From positions 1 through 64,000 of the forward strand of contig CALUZC010000004.1 of assembly GCA_944325215.1 (NCBI GenBank): DNA of 64,000 nt. The letters run 5' to 3'. The notes below the pieces were generated by a model. The model searched no databases. It was not told the DNA's origin and saw nothing but the letters and a program-made list of their open reading frames with translations. The DNA comes from an uncultured Mucispirillum sp. (GTDB lineage Bacteria > Chrysiogenota > Deferribacteres > Deferribacterales > Mucispirillaceae). Positions within the stretch are counted from its first letter, which is position 1, and the number at the start of each line of letters is the position of its first letter. This document shows, piece by piece, positions 52,823 through 60,241 of the stretch. Both the position numbers and the translations under genes were made by a program.

Positions 52823-53096
52823 CTTCATCTCCTGTTTTGCTTTTTTCTATTAAATCTTCGTGCATAGCGTTGTATTTTTTAAACTTTGCTTTTATTATTT
52901 CTTGGCGTCTGTCTGAAATAGTATCACCCCGCCTTAATTCAGTAACCAAGCGACCAAGCAGGCAAGCATAATCTGCAACAATATTATGTTTTTCTGTTTC
53001 TAAGTTGCTTATTTTTCCATGCAAGCTTTCTTTTTCTGCCTCAAGCTCCCTAACAACGCCGCGCAGGCGGTTTATTTCCATTTGTTTATAATCCAT
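52815..53096 (-). CDS. Phage early coiled-coil protein (93 aa)
   Basis: A small protein with a clear coiled-coil in residues about 5-45 (RLRGVVRELEAEKESLHGKI, then NLETEKHNIVADY). I chose the ATG at 53096, which has GAGG six bases before it; an ATG at 53126 is in the same frame. No family is recognised. It may be a DNA-metabolism or regulatory partner, but nothing in the sequence proves this. Confidence 0.58.
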   Translation of the reverse strand: MDYKQMEINRLRGVVRELEAEKESLHGKISNLETEKHNIVADYACLLGRLVTELRRGDTISDRRQEIIKAKFKKYNAMHEDLIEKSKTGDEDD

Positions 53097-53194
53097 TTTT
53101 CCCTCTTGACTTTCCCGCATTTCCATGCTAAAAATCTATATTGGTTTATGTAATGCCTTGTGGGCTTACACTCCCACAAAGCAATTTTTTTAAG

Positions 53195-53371
53195 TTAGTT
53201 ATAAGCTAACTTGTTTATAATGCGGAATTTTTTTTGTTCTTTATCTTGTCCCACAAAATAAAGAACTTTTCCGCCACACCTTGCGGTTTTTACCACCTGC
53301 AAGGGTTTGCCGTTTACATTGATAACACTTAATAATTTAATGTTATCAATGTTTATTTGTGGTTGGTTCAC
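53195..53371 (-). CDS. Phage early small protein, first gene of the leftward operon
   Basis: A 58-residue protein with a GTG start at 53371, placed seven bases after a strong AGGGGGTG site. An ATG at 53410 is in frame but lacks a Shine-Dalgarno sequence. Its sequence ends with KKFRIINKLAYN and shows no known domain. It is the first gene leftward from the repressor-side control region, so it may be an early regulator. Confidence 0.5.
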   Translation of the reverse strand: MNQPQINIDNIKLLSVINVNGKPLQVVKTARCGGKVLYFVGQDKEQKKFRIINKLAYN

Positions 53372-53445
53372 TGCAACGCACCCCCTTATTTTATTTTTCA
53401 AGCAATGCACGGCTTGAAAGAATAAAGTAAATTTTTAATTGACTT

Positions 53446-53494
53446 TTAAAACGATACTTAAATACATCATTCAAGAGTATAAGCATTGTTTTAA
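53446..53494. promoter_or_regulatory. Putative repressor operators between early operon and XRE gene
   Basis: TTAAAACGATACTTA (53446-53460) and TAAGCATTGTTTTAA (53480-53494) are near-perfect inverted copies of each other (13 of 15 positions after reverse complement). They lie in the divergent control region. On the minus strand TTGAAT, a 17-base spacer and TTTTAA near the first site may form the leftward promoter. Confidence 0.5.
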
Positions 53495-53597
53495 AAATAT
53501 TTTGTGTTACCTTGTGATTATGTTATATCCTTTTTTAAAGGACTTGTCAACCAAAAACTTATATATTTTTATTAAAATTATTGAGATATTAAAGTAA

Positions 53598-53909
53598 ATG
53601 TTTGATAGAATTAAGGAAATTAGAGAAAAAATTTTTATTACTCAGCAGCAAATGGCAAATGCTTTAAATGTTCGCAAGCAGGCTATAAGCGACTATGAAA
53701 GAGGAATAAACACAATACCAACTAAAGCATTGATTATTTTAATAAATGATTACAATATTAATATAAATTGGCTTTTATCTGGCAAAGGCAATATGTTATT
53801 GTCTGATACTGAAAAAGTAAGCACTGCCCAGCAAATCCAAGAACTTAATGATAGAATAAAAGAACTTGAAATTGAAAATAAAGTATTAAAAGAATTGATA
53901 AAAAAATAA
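53598..53909 (+). CDS. XRE-family repressor-like protein
   Basis: A 103-residue protein with an HTH_3 domain at residues 1-60 (IFITQQQMANALNVRKQAISDYERG, a textbook XRE helix-turn-helix, then TKALIILINDYNININWLLSGKGNM). The C-terminal part (75-103) is a short coiled-coil (RIKELEIENKVLKELI), probably for dimerisation. It is the only plus-strand gene in this part of the prophage and diverges from the early operon, as a lysogeny repressor would. No peptidase domain is present. Confidence 0.88.
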   Translation: MFDRIKEIREKIFITQQQMANALNVRKQAISDYERGINTIPTKALIILINDYNININWLLSGKGNMLLSDTEKVSTAQQIQELNDRIKELEIENKVLKELIKK

Positions 53910-54178
53910 TATAGCAATAATTATTATATATATAATATATGCAATATTACTAATTATTTCTTTTATTTCTCTTGTTATTATTCTTATTTTTTTTAGGTTT
54001 TTTATTAATTTATTCATTATTGCACCAACACATATTAATACTTTTGCAAGCGTATTCATTTGTTAGTTCAATAATGAAATTTAGTATAATATATAATATA
54101 TAATATAAAATATAATATATAAATATTATATATAATATAAAATAATATAATATAAATATAATATAAATATTATATAAT

Positions 54179-54247
54179 AATAAATATATTAATAACATAA
54201 TAATAAATATATTAATAACATAATAATAAATATATTAATAATATAAT
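54179..54247. repeat. Three tandem 23-bp AT-rich repeats
   Basis: Units at 54179-54201, 54202-54224 and 54225-54247 share the sequence AATAAATATATTAATAACAT plus AAT; the third differs by one base (C to T). Shorter AATATAAT-type repeats follow. Such arrays can be origin iterons or slippage products. Confidence 0.75.
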
Positions 54248-54748
54248 AATATAATAATATAATAATACATTATAATAAATATATATATAAATAAACAATC
54301 AGCTGTTGTGCGTAAAAGCAAAAACAAAAACAGATAGGGAATTTTTAAGAGAGATTATTTTTTTGTTTTTTCTTTTGCATTTTTGCATATGCCTTTAATC
54401 TTTCATATTTTAGCTTGTAAGCTGTTTTTGTGGTTGTGTAGTATTTTTCATTGTTTAGTATATCATCTCTTTAAATAAGCATAAAAGAATGAGAAATAAT
54501 AATATATACTTGTGTAGGTTAAGGCTTGGGCTGCAATATGCTATAGTGATATGCTTATAGGTTATACAATAATTTATATAAATATTTTTTTCTAAAATAT
54601 TAAAAAATATTATTATCAATAGATTATAAAGATACAATTGCATAGTAAATGCAATGCTTGTATTTTTATTATTATTTTTTATGTATACTTAATTATTTTT
54701 TTTGCCCTGCTTTCTATTGCCATAACTTATTGATACCGTTGTAAAATA

Positions 54749-54784
54749 TCCCCCGTCCCAGCAATTTTTTTTGCAGACGGGGGA
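54749..54784. terminator. GC-rich hairpin, possible end of phage late operon
   Basis: TCCCCCGTC (54749-54757) pairs with GACGGGGGA (54776-54784), and an inner GCAA/TTGC pair continues the stem. Nothing else in this AT-rich stretch is so GC-rich. It lies about 200 bases after the last late gene on the minus strand. The lack of a long U-tract leaves its role open. Confidence 0.5.
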
Positions 54785-54989
54785 GCGTCCTATTTTTCGC
54801 CGTATATTATATAGCCTTTACATTTCTGATAGTAAAAACATTCCTGCCCTGCCTGTTTCTTCATATTTTTGTTTTTAAGCAACGATATTACCTTTAGAGT
54901 ATAATTTATCACATTACAACCCTATCTCTTCTTACAGGCTAAAATATGAATTTTTAAGGGCATATATGTAAAATCTACTGCTGGATAAT

Positions 54990-55256
54990 TTATTCACTAA
55001 ATATTTTCTCCAAAACTTTTGCTTCTTCGCTTGTGGAATGGATAGCAATAAATTTCACATTAAAGAGTTCACTTGCGTTAAGGGCTGCTGTTTCTGCTTC
55101 ATCTGATGAATAAAACTTGCGAGCTTTTGTTTTTTGTGTGGTTGCAACATTACCACACTTGCAGGCAAGATAGCCCTTATCAGCATTTGCCACCATATAA
55201 TATTCTTTCTTTTTGTGCTGTTCTTTCATTTTATGTTTTTTTAAATGTTCTTTCAA
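54990..55256 (-). CDS. Small phage protein after terL
   Basis: An 88-residue protein with a TTG start at 55256, eight bases after a perfect AAGGAGGT. The first 20 residues are highly basic (KEHLKKHKMKEQHKKKE). The middle holds a CKCG pair after YLACK. No family is recognised. It begins three bases after the terL stop, so it is the last gene of the late operon. Confidence 0.6.
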   Translation of the reverse strand: MKEHLKKHKMKEQHKKKEYYMVANADKGYLACKCGNVATTQKTKARKFYSSDEAETAALNASELFNVKFIAIHSTSEEAKVLEKIFSE

Positions 55257-55259
55257 TGT

Positions 55260-57011
55260 TTACCTCCTTTTCTTTTTCTTCTTGCCGCCACCTGCCACGT
55301 GAATAAAGGTTGGGGCGTACCCGAATAACTCACGATATTTAGCTGCTTTTTTTCCTGTTGGTGCTTTACCTGAATAGATAACATCAAGCTCTAGTTTTTC
55401 TGCTGCTTTAATTCTTTTTAGAATATTGGTATCAACATTTTGCTTTAAGCTTTCTTTTATACTAGATACTGCTAATGTAAGACTATCAAGCCTGTCATCG
55501 TGAGCTAATGCACCTTTATCTGCTGTGATATGAGTAAGCTGATAAAAAAGCATATACCTGTGTCTAATGTTTTCTGGATACTGCAAAGTTTTAAGTATAT
55601 CTCTTTCTATAACATTTCTATCAACTATTAATCTGTGGGTTGCAAGAACTGGCTCTAGTGTTTCAATAATACGTTTTTCTTTTTGTGTGGTGCTTCTGCT
55701 TTCAGCAATTTCTGCTTTACAGCCTGCACTAATAAGCACAGGTTCAAGTAGTTTTGAAAACATACCGTCGCCGAAGTTACTTTCCACTACCACCTTTTGA
55801 ACGTTATATTTTTTTGCAACGTTTGCAAGCTTATCAAGATTATCTTTTTCATAACCACCAGTAAAGCCGCCGCTATCTAGCAGGAAAAGGTAACCGTCTC
55901 GCTCATAAACAACAGAATAAGCTGTTTCATCAGCACCTCTGCCTGATGGGTCGATAGCCATAATTCTTTGTTTATAAGGCAAATACTTTTCTCCCACCAT
56001 AGAGCCTTGATAGTAGTAATCGCCCTGTAAACCACAGGCAGCAATATTTAATTTATCTTTAGCTGCTCTTGAGTGTATAAGTTTTTCTGGTGCTTCTTGA
56101 ATATCAAGGTCATATACGATAATATCTTGAAGTTTAAGAGGGTATCTTTGAGCGTCAGATAGTGCCGTATCAAGCATAAACTGTAAAGCAAACCCAGCTT
56201 TTCCGTACTCAATCTCACGAGAGAGAAGTTCATCAGCATTAAACCTTTTTGGGTCTGTGGCTTTGCCTTGAATATCTGGATTATTGATAACTGCATTTTT
56301 TATGCTTGGTGCAAGCTTTTCCCCATAGCTTGAAAGTTTAGTAATATCGGGATACTTTGCAGTCCATATCCGTGTTGTGTAGCCTCTATCAGCAAGTAGA
56401 TTGTAAATAGAATTTTCGCTTTGTGGTGTACCAAGATAGATAATAGTGCCGCCAACTTTTAATATAGCGGCAGCTTCTTTAATGCTTTCTGAAAGTTTTT
56501 CTCTTTGTTCGTTTGTAAGAGAATTGTTTGGTGTTTCCACATCATCAAAAATAATATAGTCTGCACGGCTTCCTGTCATCTGCCCTGTAATACCTACTGC
56601 CTTTACGCTTGGGCTTTTATCGGGCTTAATGTTTGCCACATCAAAAGCGTCTGAAGCACTTCTTTGGTGAATATCTGGCTGCATACAGGTAAAAAGTTCG
56701 TTGGAATAAAGCAGCTGCTTACAAAAGGAAACAAACTCCCTAGCATATTTCATACTGGCAGATACCACTAAAAACTTTAGCTCTGGGTTAAGGCGTAACT
56801 TCCACAGCACAAAAGCCACAGTAAGATATGATTTGCCAACACCACGAAAGGCTTCAATAAGTTTTTTATCATAAGTATCATCTGATAAGAATTTTGCAAT
56901 ATCTATTTGTACTGGTGTTGGTAGCGGCAGGGATAACCCCTGCCAAATGTATGCTACCACCTTTCTAAAATCGTGAGCCCATTCTGGAAGTTTAGGGTAA
57001 TTATTTTGCAT
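55260..57011 (-). CDS. terL: Phage terminase large subunit (T7 gp19-like)
   Basis: A 583-residue ATPase-nuclease that packages DNA into the capsid. The ATPase motif FRGVGKSYLTVAFVLW is at residues about 55-70. The segment SPSVKAVGITGQMTGSRADYIIFDDVETPNNS (residues about 133-164) matches the T7 gp19 signature, with the Walker B Asp residues, followed by IYLGTPQSENSIY. The nuclease domain has acidic residues in MAIDPSGRGADETAYSVV, VVESNFGDG and HDDRLDSL. Length agrees with T7 gp19 (586). It overlaps terS (TAATG). A Lys/Arg-rich tail ends the protein. Confidence 0.95.
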   Translation of the reverse strand: MQNNYPKLPEWAHDFRKVVAYIWQGLSLPLPTPVQIDIAKFLSDDTYDKKLIEAFRGVGKSYLTVAFVLWKLRLNPELKFLVVSASMKYAREFVSFCKQLLYSNELFTCMQPDIHQRSASDAFDVANIKPDKSPSVKAVGITGQMTGSRADYIIFDDVETPNNSLTNEQREKLSESIKEAAAILKVGGTIIYLGTPQSENSIYNLLADRGYTTRIWTAKYPDITKLSSYGEKLAPSIKNAVINNPDIQGKATDPKRFNADELLSREIEYGKAGFALQFMLDTALSDAQRYPLKLQDIIVYDLDIQEAPEKLIHSRAAKDKLNIAACGLQGDYYYQGSMVGEKYLPYKQRIMAIDPSGRGADETAYSVVYERDGYLFLLDSGGFTGGYEKDNLDKLANVAKKYNVQKVVVESNFGDGMFSKLLEPVLISAGCKAEIAESRSTTQKEKRIIETLEPVLATHRLIVDRNVIERDILKTLQYPENIRHRYMLFYQLTHITADKGALAHDDRLDSLTLAVSSIKESLKQNVDTNILKRIKAAEKLELDVIYSGKAPTGKKAAKYRELFGYAPTFIHVAGGGKKKKKRR

Positions 57012-57253
57012 TAATTACACTCCATTTCATTTTCCAGTTGGGCAAGCATTTCATCGCTTATGCTTTCTGATAATTTTTCAGCTACTGCTTGAAGTTTTGG
57101 GTTTTTAATGCTTGCAGAATTTACGCCGTTATCTTTTAAGAACTTAAGCATATTATTAACATCAGCAGCAGTAACATCGCCACTTTTTATTTTATCTAAA
57201 AAGTAGTCAGAAATTTGTTCATGGAGACTGGTTAGTTTATCTTTTTTACTCAT
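57011..57253 (-). CDS. terS: Phage terminase small subunit (T7 gp18-like)
   Basis: An 80-residue helical protein directly upstream of terL, with overlapping stop and start. The segment LHEQISDYFLDKIKSGDVTAADVNNMLKFLKDNGV fits the short DNA-maturation proteins of T7-like phages (gp18 is 89 residues). It would recognise the concatemer and hand it to TerL. AAGGAG lies upstream of its ATG. Confidence 0.85.
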   Translation of the reverse strand: MSKKDKLTSLHEQISDYFLDKIKSGDVTAADVNNMLKFLKDNGVNSASIKNPKLQAVAEKLSESISDEMLAQLENEMECN

Positions 57254-57609
57254 TTAACTTTGCTCCTTAACTTATCTTTGATGAAAGTAACAAAGGCTTC
57301 TGAAAGAGTAAGCCCGATATCTGTTCCAGAAAAAGCAGCAAGTCCACCGATAGCCACAGCCATTTTGACTGGCACATCTGGAGCAAGCCACAGCACTGCT
57401 TCAAAAGTAAAGTATGAAATAAACATGGCAGAAAGGCATGCCCAGAACTTGTGTTTAAATGTGTATGTTTTAAGCCGTTCTTCCCTTTCGCTTCTGGCAT
57501 GAAACCCAGAGAGTGCGCCAAAGATAGAAACAACAAGCAGCCAGATATATACAGAGTGTTCTTTAATATAGTCTGTGATAGTGTTAATGGTTAATCTCCT
57601 TTTGTGCAA
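57250..57609 (-). CDS. Phage holin-like membrane protein
   Basis: A protein of up to 119 residues with three hydrophobic segments (VYIWLLVVSIFGALSGF, FWACLSAMFISYFTFEAVLWL, MAVAIGGLAAFSG) and a charged C-terminus, as in class-I-type holins of the phage holin family. The in-frame start usually assigned is TTG at 57609. It has no Shine-Dalgarno sequence, while AAGGAG followed by seven bases points to an ATT codon at 57588. It lies between Rz1 and terS, as expected for a lysis module, and overlaps both. Confidence 0.75.
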   Translation of the reverse strand: MHKRRLTINTITDYIKEHSVYIWLLVVSIFGALSGFHARSEREERLKTYTFKHKFWACLSAMFISYFTFEAVLWLAPDVPVKMAVAIGGLAAFSGTDIGLTLSEAFVTFIKDKLRSKVK

Positions 57610-57893
57610 AATATAACGGTTTGTTCTAGTTCTCTTGCATAAGCAAGAATATTAATGTTGTCATAAGCAGGGCTGCCTGTTGGTTTAGGTTTTTCTGGAA
57701 CTTTAGGGTTACATTTAACGGGTATATATACTTCTTTTATATTTTGTTTATAGATAGTTTTAGGGCTGCAGCCAAAGAGTATAAGTGAAAGCAGGAAGAA
57801 AAGAAAGGCAAGAGCTATATGGTGCAGGTTTGCCTTATTTTTTTTATATGTTTTTTCTTTATTCAATTTTGAAATAATCGCTTGCTCTTCCAT
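57591..57893 (-). CDS. Outer-membrane spanin Rz1-like lipoprotein
   Basis: A 100-residue protein with an N-terminal charged stretch, a hydrophobic segment and lipobox (SLILFGC), then a proline-rich part (CNPKVPEKPKPTGSPAY). This is the plan of an o-spanin. Its first 35 bases overlap the end of the Rz-like gene in another frame, and GAGGAG lies upstream of the ATG. With the Rz-like protein it would fuse inner and outer membranes at lysis. Confidence 0.82.
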   Translation of the reverse strand: MEEQAIISKLNKEKTYKKNKANLHHIALAFLFFLLSLILFGCSPKTIYKQNIKEVYIPVKCNPKVPEKPKPTGSPAYDNINILAYARELEQTVIFCTKGD

Positions 57894-58278
57894 TTAAAAA
57901 CTCCTCTTGATTTTGTTTGATAATATGTAGAATATTTTCGCACGAGTTATTATCTTGTATGTTTTTTGTGGTATATTTAATCATATTATCTTTTTGTATC
58001 TGGATATTTTGCAGTGCCTGTTTATGCTGCAGGCTTGCTTTTTCTTGGTTTATCTGCAAATCTTTTATGGCTTTGTTTTGTTTATCGATGGCAATATTTG
58101 CGCTTGTTAAGCTGTCTTGAAGTAATACACCCTGTAATTGTTCTTCTTTTAGGTCTATTTCAAGAGATTTAACTTTTGATTTATAAATTACCACCGTAGT
58201 AGCAAACGCCCCAGATAAAAGCAAAATGATAACAATAAGGGCAAGTGTTATCTTGCCCGTAGATATTAGATTAAGCAC
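57859..58278 (-). CDS. Inner-membrane spanin Rz-like protein
   Basis: A 139-residue protein with one N-terminal membrane segment (ITLALIVIILLLSGAFATTVVIY) and a long periplasmic coiled-coil (residues about 35-105), the architecture of an i-spanin. The start is a GTG at 58278, seven bases after GGGAGG. It overlaps the upstream gene, and the Rz1-like gene begins within its 3' end. Spanins act last in phage lysis of Gram-negative hosts. Confidence 0.82.
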   Translation of the reverse strand: MLNLISTGKITLALIVIILLLSGAFATTVVIYKSKVKSLEIDLKEEQLQGVLLQDSLTSANIAIDKQNKAIKDLQINQEKASLQHKQALQNIQIQKDNMIKYTTKNIQDNNSCENILHIIKQNQEEFLNGRASDYFKIE

Positions 58279-58573
58279 AATTAGCCTCCCTGTTTGCTTC
58301 TATCTCGTAAGGGTTATTTTTATATCCATACTTTATATTGTAGTAGAGATATTTGATAATAAACTTTAACCTGCCCTCACGGCGAACCTGCTTAATGTGG
58401 CAGTATTCATGCTTATAGTGTGTTTCTGAAATATATGGCTCGCCGATAGTTAATATGTTTAAAAATATTGGGTCTATCATAGCCACCTTGCTTGTAGGCG
58501 AGCACATAGTTTTTTTAAATATCCATAGAATAAGATTATATGGGAAATATGCTTTTTTAACTTTCTTCATTTT
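58271..58573 (-). CDS. Phage protein with HExxH metallopeptidase-like motif
   Basis: A 100-residue protein containing HYKHEYCHIKQVRREG, which has the HExxH zinc-binding pattern, and a later acidic YEIEANREANC segment that could give the third ligand. I chose the ATG at 58573 with AGGTG before it; an upstream in-frame start (58621) falls inside the preceding gene. It lies in the lysis module, where no ordinary endolysin is seen, so it may be a small cell-wall or peptide hydrolase. It resembles other small phage HExxH proteins of unknown role. Confidence 0.65.
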   Translation of the reverse strand, partial: KMKKVKKAYFPYNLILWIFKKTMCSPTSKVAMIDPIFLNILTIGEPYISETHYKHEYCHIKQVRREGRLKFIIKYLYYNIKYGYKNNPYEIEANREANCA

Positions 58574-58898
58574 GCACCTGAACTGCGGCTTGAGCTGCTT
58601 CTTCTTCAGCAGAATATTCAAGCTCTGCTGTGCCGCCTAAATGTTCTGTTAAAAGCTCATAAACATATTGATACATTTCTTTTGCATTCATTTCAGAAAC
58701 ATTTTTTCCTTTTGGGTTTTCAATATTTACATATTTTTTGTTGTATATGCACCTGCCCTCTTTTCTCATATCAAGGCTTGCGTATACTCTGCATACACAT
58801 TGAAACCCTTTATCATTAGATTTGTAATAAGGCATACGATAATATAAATCTGTGGTAATGCCGTTGTCTAATGTTGCGTTTTTAACTATTACTGCCAT
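58557..58898 (-). CDS. Hypothetical phage protein (113 aa)
   Basis: A 113-residue protein with an AGGGAGG Shine-Dalgarno sequence. The N-terminal part is beta-rich (MAVIVKNATLDNGITTDLYY). The C-terminal part is Ala/Glu-rich. It lies after the fibre tip gene and may be a tail-fibre assembly or small structural protein. No family is recognised. Confidence 0.6.
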   Translation of the reverse strand: MAVIVKNATLDNGITTDLYYRMPYYKSNDKGFQCVCRVYASLDMRKEGRCIYNKKYVNIENPKGKNVSEMNAKEMYQYVYELLTEHLGGTAELEYSAEEEAAQAAVQVQNEES

Positions 58899-58912
58899 AT
58901 TAAATTTCCTCC

Positions 58913-60241
58913 CTATAATGTAACATTCTTGCCTTTAGTTATAAATATTTTTGTTAGGCTATTAACCCCATCACCAAACACTAACCAATATTCATTCCCA
59001 TTGTCGATAATCCGAAACCCAGAATTCATACAAGATGGGTGGCTATCTCCTGCTGCTACTGCATGATACGCTAAAACATCATTATTGCCACTACTAGTCC
59101 TTACCTGTTTCCAACCGCCCCAAGTGCCGTTATTAGTTGAGCCTATCCATAAAGAATTATCTCCATATGGTGCTCTTGCTTCCATATAGATACCGTTTTG
59201 GTCTGCTACCGTTATTGTAACAAAAAGGTTATCAGCAGGCAGGTCTGATATATTCGCAGTCCTTAGCCACCCTGCTACAGTTATCCCTCTAAAATTTTCA
59301 AGATTTTGACTAATACCAGTTACTAATGCTGCTGTTGTAATTTTCCCTGATACTCCTGCCCTTGTAAAGAGTTCTGTTGTAGTCATCTGTCTTGTTCTTT
59401 TTGCTGGAGTATACCCAAGCTCGCTAGCACCTACACTGTTTGGTGCAAGATGATTTGCTGTTATTGCATTTTCTGCTATATGGTTTGATTTAACACTGCC
59501 GTCTGATAAGGCGGCAGTTCCTATTTTAGCATACACTGTGTCGTGGTTATGGTCGTTTGCAGCTTTACTATCAAGAGCTGCCAGTAACTCTGTATCTTTT
59601 GCTTGATAAGCAGTAGTCACTTCGTTTTTAATAACAGTATCAGCTTCAGCAAATAATGTTTTAAGTGTGGCTGTGGCAGAGATTACTTTATTATCAAGAG
59701 CAGTAATCAACCCTTTTACTTCTGTTATCTTTTCGTCAAGCAGAGTTAATGTATCTTGATGTTCCTGCTGGTTGGTTTGGTCTAATGTTTGAACGGCTGA
59801 CTGTGTGCCTAAGATTTGGCTGTTAAGCTCCCCAACAATAACACCTATGTTTTCGTTTATCTGCCCTACAATAGTAGCTACATTTTCATTAACTTGATTA
59901 ATCATATTGTTAGTGGTTTGGGTAATCTTTTGGTGGTCTGCTTCGTTTTCTTGTCTATGGGTGTGTATTGCACTCATAACACCTTGAACTGCAAGCCCCA
60001 TACCTGTTTCTAATGTCTTTATAGCACTAGCTACAGCGTTACTTATGGGCTTATCCATATCGCTTGTATTATCAGCGTTACCAAGCCCTACCTGTTCTTT
60101 TGTAACTTGGTGCGGGTTATTAAGGTCTTTGGTGTGGGTTGTAAAACCCTCTACGCCTGCTTCTACGGTTTCCAAAATTTCGTTGATATCGCTGGCTAGC
60201 TGCTCATCTATCAACTTATCTACTGGACTATCCTTATCCAT
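58913..60241 (-). CDS. Phage tail fibre protein with pyocin-knob-like end
   Basis: A 442-residue fibre protein. The N-terminal DLNNPHQVTKEQVGLGNADNTSDMDKPIS motif is a repeat common in phage tail fibres. A long coiled-coil follows (about residues 75-235). The C-terminal half (SVGASELGYTPAKRTRQMTT, later AGWLRTANISDLPA and LWIGSTNNGTWGGWKQV) resembles the pyocin knob and receptor-binding domain. It would bind the host surface. Its start overlaps the stop of the upstream fibre gene. Confidence 0.88.
   Translation of the reverse strand: MDKDSPVDKLIDEQLASDINEILETVEAGVEGFTTHTKDLNNPHQVTKEQVGLGNADNTSDMDKPISNAVASAIKTLETGMGLAVQGVMSAIHTHRQENEADHQKITQTTNNMINQVNENVATIVGQINENIGVIVGELNSQILGTQSAVQTLDQTNQQEHQDTLTLLDEKITEVKGLITALDNKVISATATLKTLFAEADTVIKNEVTTAYQAKDTELLAALDSKAANDHNHDTVYAKIGTAALSDGSVKSNHIAENAITANHLAPNSVGASELGYTPAKRTRQMTTTELFTRAGVSGKITTAALVTGISQNLENFRGITVAGWLRTANISDLPADNLFVTITVADQNGIYMEARAPYGDNSLWIGSTNNGTWGGWKQVRTSSGNNDVLAYHAVAAGDSHPSCMNSGFRIIDNGNEYWLVFGDGVNSLTKIFITKGKNVTL

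Larger units (their letters stand above)
53910..54989. other. AT-rich non-coding region of the prophage
   Basis: About 1.1 kb without a convincing gene. The part at 54060-54290 is almost purely A and T, with tandem repeats at 54179-54247. A short open frame on the minus strand (54470-54345; DDILNNEKYYTTTKTAYKLK and basic residues following) has no start codon and looks like a gene remnant. A strong GC-rich hairpin lies at 54749-54784. The place after terL is where the terminal repeats of T7-type genomes lie, so this may be the old genome-end junction or a replication region. Confidence 0.45.

Noticed and set aside
54010-54198. 62-codon open frame on the minus strand in the AT-rich repeat region
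   Set aside because: It is a run of Ile, Tyr, Leu and Phe codons produced by simple A/T sequence; no ribosome site and no credible protein composition.
53910-54300. AT repeats as a CRISPR array
   Set aside because: Units are directly adjacent without spacers and almost pure A/T; no cas genes are near.
54455-54643. 62-codon open frame on the minus strand
   Set aside because: No Shine-Dalgarno sequence, composition typical of random AT-rich DNA, and no neighbour relation.
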